Of a stretch of 64,000 bases of DNA, positions 35,697 to 44,842 are shown piece after piece; positions within the stretch are counted from its first letter, which is position 1, and each line of letters opens with the position of its first letter. A model generated the notes under the pieces. The model was not told the DNA's origin and made no database searches. It worked only from the letters and a program-made list of their open reading frames with translations. The DNA is from Colwellia hornerae. Lineage in GTDB: Bacteria; Pseudomonadota; Gammaproteobacteria; Enterobacterales; Alteromonadaceae. The stretch spans positions 62,001 through 126,000 of the forward strand of contig NZ_VOLR01000004.1 in the NCBI RefSeq assembly GCF_007954355.1, given 5' to 3'. Made by a program: the position numbers and the translations under genes.

Positions 35697-37175
35697 TTAA
35701 CTCGCTGATAACCATAATGTCAATTTATTTTCGCCCACTTCTTTTTCTTCATCTTCATCATAGTATTTACCATATAAAAAAAGGATATCGGCTTTACCAT
35801 CGTTATTAAAATCTTTAATTTCCGTACGAACACTTTTAGGTAATTCAATTTCATAATCAGCACCACGTTTAGCAAATAAACGTTTGCCTTTAGCTCCCGA
35901 ATAGATAGTAAATTCTTTATCGTCAGTTTTCAGGATCAAATCATTAATACCATCACCATTAAAGTCGCTAACATCGGTTAGAGCCTCACCGTCACTACCT
36001 GAACTAATCGCTATTTCAACTTCATTTTCATAAACAGGCTTTTTGACATACTCTCCGTTTTTCCCCAACTTATAAAAACGTAAATCCATATCGATAGCAC
36101 CAGACATTGCTGACATCATAGTACCTATACCCATTTCAACACTTAAGGTGTAATAATCTTTCAAACCATCACCATCAACATCTTTAAACTTTATCATCCC
36201 TTCACCATCAAAAGTCGCTTTACCATCAGCTTGCTTGTTGTAGCTCATCACACCATTTTCTATAAAGCCATAACGTATCATCAGGTGATTAATTCTAGAC
36301 ATCATGCCTTCTCGTACTGACTCTTTCGTGACAATATCAACGAACCCATCACCGTTTATATCTTCAATGGTTTCAAGGTTTACCGCGGCACTTTTTTCGC
36401 CTTGTTGTTTTTTTATCGCAGAATTTTTATTTTCCAAATGCGCATTTAAGTTAATAACGACGGGGCTATTATCAAATAACTGAGTAGGTGTTTGTGCAAA
36501 AACCATCAATTGGTCATCAATTTGGAAGGCGATATCTTTTTTGTCGTCATTATTGAAATCAGCATGGTAAAAACGCTGTGGAGTAAATGACAGACCACGT
36601 CCTGACTTTTCAATACGAGGAGAAATAGCTAGGGATTGATGGCTAAATTCTCCCGCAGCGTTTTGTAAATAAAGGTGAGTGGTATCTAAACTATAAGTGA
36701 TAAAGTCGCTTAAACCATCCTGATTAAAGTCTTGAACAAAGTCACCAAAATTTACTTCAAAAATACCCTGGTATTTATATAAGGTCTCAACATCTATCAA
36801 TTTGTTGATGGTTTTATCTTCTATATTATAAGACATCACCGCATCAGCCGTTAAATAAACAATCACTTCACTTGCTTGCTTCGCTAATTTTGCTTGGTTA
36901 AAAAACTGTGCATTTTCAGGGATCTCAATTATTTGTGCTTTATCAACTAAACCACCCTGAGCGATATGAGGATAATAACTAAAGCGGTTATCATCATGAA
37001 TAAGCAAATCTACATCCCCATTTTTTTCGTTCAAATACAGCAACTGTCCTGTTATTTTTTGTTGTGAACTTTGTTGGGATTTATTAAAATTTAATTTATT
37101 AGCTTTTGCTAGCAATAAGGGTGAAGCTAAAGTCGTTAATAATAAAACCGTCGTTATTGTTGCTATCTTTGACAT
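35697..37175 (-). CDS. Exported FG-GAP/VCBS repeat protein
   Basis: This 492-residue protein has a signal sequence (MSKIATITTVLLLTTLASPL). It contains at least six calcium-binding DxNxDGxxD motifs (DFNQDGLSD, DFNNDDKKD, DINGDGFVD, DVDGDGLKD, DFNGDGIND, DFNNDGKAD) that mark beta-propeller-type FG-GAP/VCBS repeats. Such proteins are secreted or surface-bound and often bind ligands or polysaccharides. No enzyme domain is visible, and no partner gene is close. Confidence 0.85.
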   Translation of the reverse strand: MSKIATITTVLLLTTLASPLLLAKANKLNFNKSQQSSQQKITGQLLYLNEKNGDVDLLIHDDNRFSYYPHIAQGGLVDKAQIIEIPENAQFFNQAKLAKQASEVIVYLTADAVMSYNIEDKTINKLIDVETLYKYQGIFEVNFGDFVQDFNQDGLSDFITYSLDTTHLYLQNAAGEFSHQSLAISPRIEKSGRGLSFTPQRFYHADFNNDDKKDIAFQIDDQLMVFAQTPTQLFDNSPVVINLNAHLENKNSAIKKQQGEKSAAVNLETIEDINGDGFVDIVTKESVREGMMSRINHLMIRYGFIENGVMSYNKQADGKATFDGEGMIKFKDVDGDGLKDYYTLSVEMGIGTMMSAMSGAIDMDLRFYKLGKNGEYVKKPVYENEVEIAISSGSDGEALTDVSDFNGDGINDLILKTDDKEFTIYSGAKGKRLFAKRGADYEIELPKSVRTEIKDFNNDGKADILFLYGKYYDEDEEKEVGENKLTLWLSAS

Positions 37176-37394
37176 AATAATCCTTTGGTGTCTGATTTAT
37201 TGCTACCCTTTATGTGCACAAAGTGACCACAAGGATATTGAATTAATATTGATTACAAATAATTAACAAAGTTCAAACTTAATCGAGTTACCCTGCAATA
37301 CCAAGCAGAAAATTGTAACAATTGCTGATGTTGCCAAGGTTATCTACTGGTTTATCATTAAATAAGGGCGAGTTGCGTTTGTCCTTCAACAAAA

Positions 37395-37646
37395 CTAATT
37401 TTTATCTTTAACTAAAGTTATTAAACGAGAAGTCCTGCCGACTATCCCCCCTTGATAATAATTTTCGGTAATGTTGCTCGCTAATACCACCCTAACATTA
37501 CCCTTATCACGCCATTTAATCTCACCTTTGGCAGCTCCTTGGGCAATAGCAATAACCTCTACCGTCTGGCTATTGAGTAATGGAGATTGCTCCACCCCTT
37601 TAAGTGCAGGAGGACCAGCTGAACACCTAAACAGAATAAACGACAA
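37395..37646 (-). CDS. Small protein of unknown function, possible lipoprotein with unclear or damaged start
   Basis: The open frame encodes KGVEQSPLLNSQTVEVIAIA, then IKWRDKGNVRVVLASNI and a basic end. It can only start at a TTG (37646), and an in-frame TAG lies six codons upstream. A short hydrophobic stretch precedes a cysteine (SFILFRCSAGPP), as in lipoproteins, but arginine before the cysteine is atypical. The other upstream frame is also hydrophobic, so a small indel may have damaged the signal. Coding confidence is moderate; the function is unknown. Confidence 0.45.
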   Translation of the reverse strand: MSFILFRCSAGPPALKGVEQSPLLNSQTVEVIAIAQGAAKGEIKWRDKGNVRVVLASNITENYYQGGIVGRTSRLITLVKDKN

Positions 37647-37719
37647 GATTTGAGAAGTAATCTAATGACCGTAAGATTACTTATTTAACCGCTTAATAAG
37701 CTATCTATTAAGGCGTAAA

Positions 37720-38604
37720 TCAGTGGGATTTTAACCATTTAACTAACTGTGGGTAATGATCAACGTTAGCATTAGGATGAGTGAGGATATTAATATGATC
37801 ATAATTTTGCATATTCCCTGAAGATTTCGACAGCAAAGTAAATTTAGCTTTCGGGTTAGACTCCTGAATAAAAATATTAACATCGCTGGCATGCCCTAAT
37901 ACTTTATCTTTACTGCCGGTAAAATGCCATGTTGGTGGCCAATCAACTGACTTTGCTGCTTGAGAATAATCGAAACCATCAGTGGTATCATGCCAATCAC
38001 TTTTTTTAACCCAAGCGACACTATCTGCCAACGATTGCGCTGTTTCATTATCAGAGCCGATGCCATGCTTTTTAGCATCTAAAAAACCTTTTTTCTTTGC
38101 CAGTTTTGGGGCCAAATTATTCCAAACAATATTCACTTTAAACATTTTCTCTAAACTCTTTACCGTTACCATACGCTTAGTACCGAAACATGTTTTACTA
38201 CGAACACGTTGAGTTATTATAGGAAATCTAGCCAGCGTGCTTGCCAATAAAACGCCTCCCCATGAATGGGCAACAAGGTTAATTTTCTGTTGTGTTACTT
38301 TAAAAATGTAATTTATAAAAAGCGGAATATCTTCAGTGATCGCTTCAAATTGACCATGCACAGCATGCTCATCAATGCGAGGTGTACTTTCACCTCGGCC
38401 ACGAAGATCGGCAACATAAACATCAAAGCCCTGCTCTGCTAAATAACAGGCGAGACCTTTACCTTTTTTAGTATAGAAAATAAGACCATTTTCAATAGCA
38501 CCATGCAGCATAAAAATAGGTGTACCGCCTTTTTTTTGCCAAATATGCCTTAAATGAAGTTGATGTTCTCCTTGAGATAAAAATAAAGACTCTTGATTTG
38601 TCAT
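37720..38604 (-). CDS. Alpha/beta hydrolase, cytoplasmic
   Basis: This 294-residue protein lacks a signal sequence. It has the oxyanion strand FMLHGAIENG, a strand DVYVADLRGRGES, the nucleophile elbow VAHSWGGVL and a C-terminal histidine in NYDHINILTH. The pattern fits serine hydrolases of the esterase/lipase type. An aspartate in FTGSKDKVLGH is a likely acid. It is a single gene. Confidence 0.87.
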   Translation of the reverse strand: MTNQESLFLSQGEHQLHLRHIWQKKGGTPIFMLHGAIENGLIFYTKKGKGLACYLAEQGFDVYVADLRGRGESTPRIDEHAVHGQFEAITEDIPLFINYIFKVTQQKINLVAHSWGGVLLASTLARFPIITQRVRSKTCFGTKRMVTVKSLEKMFKVNIVWNNLAPKLAKKKGFLDAKKHGIGSDNETAQSLADSVAWVKKSDWHDTTDGFDYSQAAKSVDWPPTWHFTGSKDKVLGHASDVNIFIQESNPKAKFTLLSKSSGNMQNYDHINILTHPNANVDHYPQLVKWLKSH

Positions 38605-38882
38605 AGGATTATTAAAGTATTCGTTAAATGGATGAGTAAAAGGTCTGACCAGTTAATGGTGAGCATACGGTGTTGAATACTGTTGAGCAACAAAAAATAA
38701 TCTAAGGCTTATATTACTGACAACATTGCCACCATAAGACTAGACAGTCGATAAAAAAGTCAATAACCTACTTCAATTTACAAGATTATTGCGATTAAGC
38801 ATCATTTGTATAACAAGAGATGATGCTTAAGCGTTAAATAAAATATTTTTAATAACAACTATCCCCTTAAATTAGGAAATTT
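38605..38882. other. Divergent intergenic region before the DUF748 gene
   Basis: This region of about 280 nt contains no ORF of note. I see no specific regulatory element with confidence. Confidence 0.4.
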
Positions 38883-41303
38883 ATGTCTTCTTCGATAAAA
38901 ACCATGGCAAAAATAATTAAGTTTGTTGCTTTATTTATTATTGCTCTATTGCTAATTATCTGGCTTTCTTCACCTTTTGTTAGTCGACATTACATCATTC
39001 AATATCTTAATGAACACCAGCTTACCCTTGCTGATAAAACGACCATACGTTATAACCCTTTTTGGTCAAATTTAAATATACGTGAGCTAGAAATAACAAG
39101 CGTAAAAAATAGCGATAAGCCCCTTGTATTGTTAAAATCTTTAAACGTTACCGTGAGTTTATTTAGATTATTAACTGACACTCTATATCTTTCAGAGTTT
39201 GCTATTGATGGCTTATACCTTGATGTTGATTTAAATGGCGAGGCGCCAGTTATTGGTGGCTTTGTAATTGCCCGTCATTCAGATGATACTTCAACATCCG
39301 TTGAAACACCTACCGCACAAAAAACAAACTTAGCAAATAATTATCAAGTTTCGTTACCCTACTTTAGCCTTTCTAATTCGGTTTTTAATCTAGGTATTGA
39401 ACAAAGCCAACAAGAATTGATCATTAATTCACTTGTTATAAAAAATGTTCTTGCCTCGACAAAAGCACAACAAGCAGAGATTGTACTTAGTGCTTTAATT
39501 AATAAAGCCCCTTTGCTATTAAAATTAACTGCCGATTTAACTGCAGAGCAACGTAAAATAAGTTCTGAATTAACCTTGTCTGATTTAGCACTCGCTCCAT
39601 TGCAGCCGCTGCTAACGCCTAACCACGCTGAACAAGAACCATTAACTCTGCAAGGTTCTGTCAGTATTAATAGTAAACAGTCAATCTCTCTCTCCGGTGT
39701 GGCCACCGAAATTAACGTTGAAACCTTTGAATTAATAACGGCAGATTTTAATGCCACACAAAATAACAAAACCGTGGCACTTAATATCGCGCCACTAACT
39801 TTGCAAGATTTGTCTATTGAACTTATTAAAGAACAAGCGCCTAAAATAACCGGCACCGCTACACTAAATATTAATGATTTAATGGCTTATGAAGGTGACG
39901 GTACACAAGTATTAGCTAAAATATCGGCAATAAAATTGGCTGATATAGCCGTCACTACAACAGCATCATTAATAACCGCTAACATCGCAAATCTTATTAT
40001 TGAGCAAAGCCTATTTGCTGAAAACACCAGCGATAATTTACCACCTTTAGCCCAATTTAATAGCCTCAGTATTAATGGTATTATCGTCTCGCAGCAAGGT
40101 TTACTCATCGATACTATTAACCTTTTAGGCTTAGCTATTGAGACTAATCTAGACAAAGAAAAAAATATTACTGGCTTACCAGCTTCGCCAAAGGATCAAA
40201 AGCCTGTTATTGAACCGCTAGCCAAAACAGTAAATTCACCAGAGACCCCTGAGGCACAGAGCGATGAAAGCTCATTTTTATTGTCTCTCAATGCTTTTTC
40301 ATTTACTGATACCGCTCATATCAATTTTATTGATCGCAGCACCAGTCCACATTATAAAAGAGCATTTAACATCACAACGTTCAACGCTGGTCCTTTTGAT
40401 AATCAAAAACCACAGCAAGAAAGCCACTTTACGTTAACCGGCAGCAGTGATAAATACGCTAATTTCAACTTGTCTGCCGTTGCTAAACCCTTCAGGGAGA
40501 AAGACTATTATAAGTTGAATGGTTTCTTCAAAGAAGTCAGCTTACCTTCGTTATCAACTTATATTGCCCAAGCGCTTAACTACGAACTTAAAAGTGGTCA
40601 GCTTGATGTCGATCTAGATGTAACGGTTGATGATAAAAAGATTACTGGCAAGACCAAGTTACTTTTAAGAGGTGTAGAGCTTGGCGCAGCGAACGATCAT
40701 GAAACAGGAACAGTAAAGAGCCAAACATCAGTGCCTTTTAATATTGCCTTAGGAATGTTAAAAGATGGCGATGGCAATGTAGAACTTGATATTCCATTGA
40801 AAGGCAGCACTGACGATCCTTCTTTTGGCATCAGCGGTTTTATTAGTTTACTGATAAAACAAGCAACGATGTCTGCTGCTAAAGAGTATTTAATCACCAC
40901 ATTTGTGCCTTACGCCAATGTGGTCAATGTTGCCATGTCAGCAGGTGATTACTTATTAAAAGTTCGTTTTAATGACTTAACCTTTCCGATAAAGGAAACG
41001 CAATTAACCGCTCAACAAAGTCAATTTTTAACTCAATTCTCAGCCTTAATGACAGACAAACTTGAAACACAATTAACCTTATGTGCTATTGCCACACCAG
41101 AAGATATTGATAAACCGTTAGGGACTAAAATTACCGACATAGATGATATAAAACAGTTGGCTGAAATCTCCGAACAGCGTCTTGAGGCTTTTAAAGAGCA
41201 CATGGTAAAAGAACAAGGCATCGCCTCTTCTAGATTGTTACTTTGTTCACCAAAAATAGACTCTGCTAAAGGGGCTAAGCCAAGAATTACTTTTACAGAC
41301 TAG
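38883..41303 (+). CDS. DUF748-domain protein (AsmA-like, envelope)
   Basis: This 806-residue protein has an N-terminal membrane anchor (about residues 13-33, FVALFIIALLLIIWLSSPFV), then a long beta-rich periplasmic part. Segments such as FVSRHYIIQYLNEHQL, then SFTDTAHINFIDRS and a region with LNGFFKEVSLPSLSTYI, match DUF748, an AsmA-related family. AsmA-like proteins are thought to act in lipid transport or envelope homeostasis; the role of this one is unknown. The C-terminal 120 residues (TQLTLCAIATPEDI, RLEAFKEHMVKEQGI) look OmpA-like. A hairpin terminator follows. Confidence 0.82.
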   Translation: MSSSIKTMAKIIKFVALFIIALLLIIWLSSPFVSRHYIIQYLNEHQLTLADKTTIRYNPFWSNLNIRELEITSVKNSDKPLVLLKSLNVTVSLFRLLTDTLYLSEFAIDGLYLDVDLNGEAPVIGGFVIARHSDDTSTSVETPTAQKTNLANNYQVSLPYFSLSNSVFNLGIEQSQQELIINSLVIKNVLASTKAQQAEIVLSALINKAPLLLKLTADLTAEQRKISSELTLSDLALAPLQPLLTPNHAEQEPLTLQGSVSINSKQSISLSGVATEINVETFELITADFNATQNNKTVALNIAPLTLQDLSIELIKEQAPKITGTATLNINDLMAYEGDGTQVLAKISAIKLADIAVTTTASLITANIANLIIEQSLFAENTSDNLPPLAQFNSLSINGIIVSQQGLLIDTINLLGLAIETNLDKEKNITGLPASPKDQKPVIEPLAKTVNSPETPEAQSDESSFLLSLNAFSFTDTAHINFIDRSTSPHYKRAFNITTFNAGPFDNQKPQQESHFTLTGSSDKYANFNLSAVAKPFREKDYYKLNGFFKEVSLPSLSTYIAQALNYELKSGQLDVDLDVTVDDKKITGKTKLLLRGVELGAANDHETGTVKSQTSVPFNIALGMLKDGDGNVELDIPLKGSTDDPSFGISGFISLLIKQATMSAAKEYLITTFVPYANVVNVAMSAGDYLLKVRFNDLTFPIKETQLTAQQSQFLTQFSALMTDKLETQLTLCAIATPEDIDKPLGTKITDIDDIKQLAEISEQRLEAFKEHMVKEQGIASSRLLLCSPKIDSAKGAKPRITFTD

Positions 41304-41330
41304 CTATTTACATTAGATGAGTTAACACAA

Positions 41331-41362
41331 AAAAACGCTGTAACATAATGTTCAGCGTTTTT
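41331..41362 (+). terminator. Terminator of the DUF748 gene
   Basis: AAAAACGCTG (41331-41340) pairs with CAGCGTTTTT (41353-41362). An inner AACAT/ATGTT stem extends the hairpin. Confidence 0.88.
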
Positions 41363-41365
41363 ATT

Positions 41366-41414
41366 TTTCTAGTTTCTAGTTTCTAGTTTCTAGTTTCTAG
41401 TTTCTAGTTTCTAG
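41366..41414. repeat. Seven perfect tandem copies of TTTCTAG
   Basis: This 49-nt microsatellite of the heptamer TTTCTAG begins right after the DUF748 terminator. Each copy carries the CTAG tetramer, which is rare in many proteobacterial genomes. It lies between the DUF748 gene and the converging DUF1707 gene. Confidence 0.98.
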
Positions 41415-41521
41415 AGGGGTGTTGACAAACACCTTCATTAAAGATTTCCCTAAAAGAAATTAACTTTACTTTTTATGGGGAATAAAGCCATTAACTCAAC
41501 CCTAACAAAAGATCATTCAGG

Positions 41522-42163
41522 CTAATTAAATATATCTTTTAAACCATTGGCAAAAGCGGTGAAACGTTCTTTTAATGTACGTTTTAGTTTGATATCTAGC
41601 GCACCAAATAAAACTAAACCTTCAACATATATTGTTGGTGCATCGATATAATCAGTTGACGGCGCTTTATTATCAATACCACCAAAAATACAAAAAGCTT
41701 TTGAAACAACTTTAACATTTTCAGGTACAAATATATCAATGCCCCCGAACAAACAAAAAACTTTTACAGTCACTTCACGCTGCGTAAAAATAGCTTCACT
41801 AAAATCAATATCACAGCCACCAAAGATACTTATTGATTTAATTTCTTTTGCGACACGCCATTCACCACTGCGTCCACTACCGCTAAAAACATTAACCAGT
41901 AATTCACTTTCATTAGTTGGTGCTGAAGAATAATTAAAACGAAAGTCTTCTTTTTTCTTTTCAATATATTCTTGGTCAACAGTTAAGTCTAAATCAGCAA
42001 CCAGCTCAACAAGCTCTTCATTCGACTCACTGGCCATAGCTTGATCAAGTCGCCGTTCAAAAGCTTCATGAGAGAGCTCGCCATGACTATAATTCATCAC
42101 TAATTGGTCAACAACCTCTTCTCTTACTTTATCGGTAGGTCGGTCTGCAATATTAACGGCCAT
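41522..42163 (-). CDS. DUF1707 / LiaF-like protein
   Basis: This 213-residue protein starts with a DUF1707 region (DKVREEVVDQLVMNYSHGEL, FERRLDQAM). The C-terminal part has the repeated IFGG pattern (SIFGGCDIDFSEA, LFGGIDIFVPENVK, IFGGIDNKAPS, LFGALDIKL) typical of LiaF-like or DUF2154-type beta-helix domains. Such proteins sense or respond to cell-envelope stress in Gram-positives; the role here is unknown. No membrane helix is seen. Confidence 0.82.
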   Translation of the reverse strand: MAVNIADRPTDKVREEVVDQLVMNYSHGELSHEAFERRLDQAMASESNEELVELVADLDLTVDQEYIEKKKEDFRFNYSSAPTNESELLVNVFSGSGRSGEWRVAKEIKSISIFGGCDIDFSEAIFTQREVTVKVFCLFGGIDIFVPENVKVVSKAFCIFGGIDNKAPSTDYIDAPTIYVEGLVLFGALDIKLKRTLKERFTAFANGLKDIFN

Positions 42164-42438
42164 GTTCTAATTCCTTGAAAAATTTAAATCTATTAAAAAT
42201 ATAATGAGCAATAAACAGACCAAGAATAATAACTATTAATTACAGTTACTTATAAAAAACCGCAAGCTAGGCAATTAACTTAATCCTTATAAATTAGTCT
42301 ATTTAACCAATAGAGAGTAATTTATAAGACAAGTTAATTACAATCAGCGTAAACGCAAGCAAACTTAAGCCTTGCTCATCGAGTGATGTTCTTATAAATT
42401 TAACGCTAGATTTTAATATTAGCTGATAAGCAAAAATA

Positions 42439-42753
42439 ATGCAGAAACACTCTCAAGAATTACAGGTAGAAGCGCAAAAAGTGGCTAAAAGTATACAAAA
42501 ACCTAAGCAAACCAAAGAACAAACCAAACTGATTGCCAACGGTATTGAAAAAGGCATTGCCGAATATAAAAAACAGCAGAGTAAAAAATCACGTCAACGT
42601 GACAAAGCTAAAAAGTCATTATTGCGGGAAAAAAATAACCAAGTGCAACAAAGTAATGAAGAAAAAACAAAAACTAACAACACCTTCAATTTACCCTGGA
42701 CGCTATTGGCAATAAGTTGGCTAGGTTTTATCATTTATCTTTACTTATCGTAA
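42439..42753 (+). CDS. DUF2956 protein, small C-terminal membrane anchor
   Basis: The 104-residue protein is strongly lysine-rich and charged (about residues 1-75, with KPKQTKEQTKLIANGIEKGI). It ends in a membrane helix (LPWTLLAISWLGFIIYLYL). This arrangement fits DUF2956, from memory. The function is unknown. A mostly AT-rich intergenic region of about 270 nt precedes it. Confidence 0.75.
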   Translation: MQKHSQELQVEAQKVAKSIQKPKQTKEQTKLIANGIEKGIAEYKKQQSKKSRQRDKAKKSLLREKNNQVQQSNEEKTKTNNTFNLPWTLLAISWLGFIIYLYLS

Positions 42754-42970
42754 GCAAATATCAGACTACTAATTTTTTGTGACCGCTACTTTACAGTCAC
42801 AAAATAACAATTACACCTTGCTTGCTGGGTAAAAAGTCAGCTTATAAGACCAAGGTATAAGACCATAGACAATAAGGTTAAGTTATACTCAATCACCTTG
42901 ATTATAATCAATAAAGCCTTCCGTTGTTGCGGCATACTTTATTCATCATCATTATTGAGAGTAACTTACT

Positions 42971-44842
42971 ATGCCATTATTCGATCAGGACAACAAAAAA
43001 GTAAAATGGGAGCAGTTTCTAAAATCAGGCAATCGAATTTTTATTGGCTCTAATGCCGCCGTCCCCAATGCCTTAATCGACGATTTAATTGCTGATAGTG
43101 CAAAGCTTCATGATATTGAAACTGTTCATATTTTAACACTCTCAGATAATAAATGGGCAACACCTGAACACAAAGACTTGTTCAAAGTAAACGCTTTATT
43201 TATTGGTGGTAAAAACATTCGCGAAGCCATCGCTGAAGGCCGAGCCGATTATACCCCTAGTTTTATTTCTGATATTCCTCGTTTATTTCGTGAAAATGTT
43301 TTACCGCTTGATGCGGCGTTAATCATGGTTAGTCCACCGGATGAATATGGTTATTGTTCACTAGGCGTAAGTGTAGATATCGTGTCATCAGCAGTAAAGT
43401 CTGCAAAATATGTTATTGCACAAATCAACTCGAAAATGCCACGCACTAATGGCCATAGCTTTGTTCATGTTAATCAAATTCATGCATGGCTAAAAGCAGA
43501 TCAAACCTTGCCTGTTTTAGCACAGCCCAGCATTGACCGGGTGGCGGAGCAAGTGGGTCAGTATGTGTCTATGCTGATTGAAGATGGTTCGACCCTGCAA
43601 ATAGGTATAGGAAAAATCCCTGAAGCGGTTTTGCGCTATTTGGCGAATCATAAAGATTTAGGTATTCATAGTGAGATGATATCTGATGGCGTGATCGACT
43701 TAATACGTTCAGGCGTTATTAACAACCGTAAAAAAACCTTCCATAAAGGAAAAGCGGTTTTAACCTTTTGCATGGGAACGCAACGACTCTACGATTTTGT
43801 TGACGGTAATCCTCATGTGGAATTCTATCCGTCAGAGCATGTTAACTCTCCCGTGAATATTGCTAAAAATGATAATATGGTCTCGATTAACAGCGCTATA
43901 GAGGTAGATTTAACTGGCCAGGTCGTTTCAGATTCAATTGGTTATCAATTTTACAGTGGTATTGGTGGCCAAGTCGATTTTGTCCGCGGCGCATCATTAA
44001 GTAAAGGTGGCAAACCCATTATTGCGCTACCCTCGACCACTAAAGATGGAAAAACCTCTCGTATAGTTGCCCATATCACCGAAGGTGGTGGTGTGGTCAC
44101 TTCTCGTGGTCATGTTGCTTATGTTGTTACTGAATATGGTATTGCTTCGTTATTAGGAAAAAGTATCCGTGAACGAGCATTAGAGCTCATTCGTATTGCC
44201 CATCCAAAATTTCGTGAGCAACTCTTAAAAGATGTCAGAAAAAACTATTGGGTGCCTGAATATCAAGAGAGTTCGCCAACTTCGGTTCCTGAATTAGGCG
44301 AAATAGAGCTCAAAAAGTTTACCTTTGAGGAGATTAATTATTATTTGAGGCCCTTAGCTCCCGCTGATGAACGTCGCTTACAAGAGTTTTTTTATTCGCA
44401 TACCAAAGAAACTTTAATTATGCGTTATAACCATCATGCTACGCAAATGACCCGTGAGAACGCATGTAAATTAGTCAGTGTTGACCAACATAAAGATTTA
44501 GCCTTGTGCTTTACCCAGCGTACTAATTTAGCCGATGTTATCCATGCCGTTGGTCGCTACTACTTCATTGAAAGTCATAATTGTGGCGAAGTTGCCTTTG
44601 TCATCAGCGAACATAAACGTGGTAAAGGAATGGCCAAAACGTTATTAGACGAAATAATAAAAATTGCCACTTTACGTGATCTGGACAAGCTCATAGCTTG
44701 TGTAAGACGAGATAATGCTGCTATGTTAAAAGTATTTGAAAAAGCAGGATTTATCCGCAAACATTCTGAAGAGATGGACGAACTAAATTTAGAATTACAA
44801 CTAACAGCAACAACAATAGCAGAGATAGAGGAACAATCATGA
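42971..44842 (+). CDS. Acetyl-CoA hydrolase/transferase fused to GNAT acetyltransferase
   Basis: This 623-residue fusion has, in residues 1-445, a CoA-transferase/acetyl-CoA hydrolase family body: IGIGKIPEAVLRYL, HSEMISDGVIDL, INSAIEVDLTGQV with a candidate catalytic glutamate, then GIGGQVDFVRGA and VVTEYGIASL. Residues about 455-615 form a GNAT domain (FVISEHKRGKGMAKTLL as the acetyl-CoA loop, CVRRDNAAMLKVFEKAGF). It may couple acyl-CoA handling to protein or metabolite acetylation. Its end overlaps the HDAC-like gene by 4 nt, so they are probably co-expressed. Confidence 0.86.
   Translation: MPLFDQDNKKVKWEQFLKSGNRIFIGSNAAVPNALIDDLIADSAKLHDIETVHILTLSDNKWATPEHKDLFKVNALFIGGKNIREAIAEGRADYTPSFISDIPRLFRENVLPLDAALIMVSPPDEYGYCSLGVSVDIVSSAVKSAKYVIAQINSKMPRTNGHSFVHVNQIHAWLKADQTLPVLAQPSIDRVAEQVGQYVSMLIEDGSTLQIGIGKIPEAVLRYLANHKDLGIHSEMISDGVIDLIRSGVINNRKKTFHKGKAVLTFCMGTQRLYDFVDGNPHVEFYPSEHVNSPVNIAKNDNMVSINSAIEVDLTGQVVSDSIGYQFYSGIGGQVDFVRGASLSKGGKPIIALPSTTKDGKTSRIVAHITEGGGVVTSRGHVAYVVTEYGIASLLGKSIRERALELIRIAHPKFREQLLKDVRKNYWVPEYQESSPTSVPELGEIELKKFTFEEINYYLRPLAPADERRLQEFFYSHTKETLIMRYNHHATQMTRENACKLVSVDQHKDLALCFTQRTNLADVIHAVGRYYFIESHNCGEVAFVISEHKRGKGMAKTLLDEIIKIATLRDLDKLIACVRRDNAAMLKVFEKAGFIRKHSEEMDELNLELQLTATTIAEIEEQS

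Noticed and set aside
39359-39856. Minus-strand ORF inside the DUF748 gene
   Set aside because: It has a skewed S/C/L composition and lies wholly inside a well-supported coding gene on the other strand.
41366-41414. Heptamer array as a CRISPR, att site or REP element
   Set aside because: The unit is only 7 bp with no spacers, no dyad symmetry beyond CTAG, and no integrase or mobile gene nearby.
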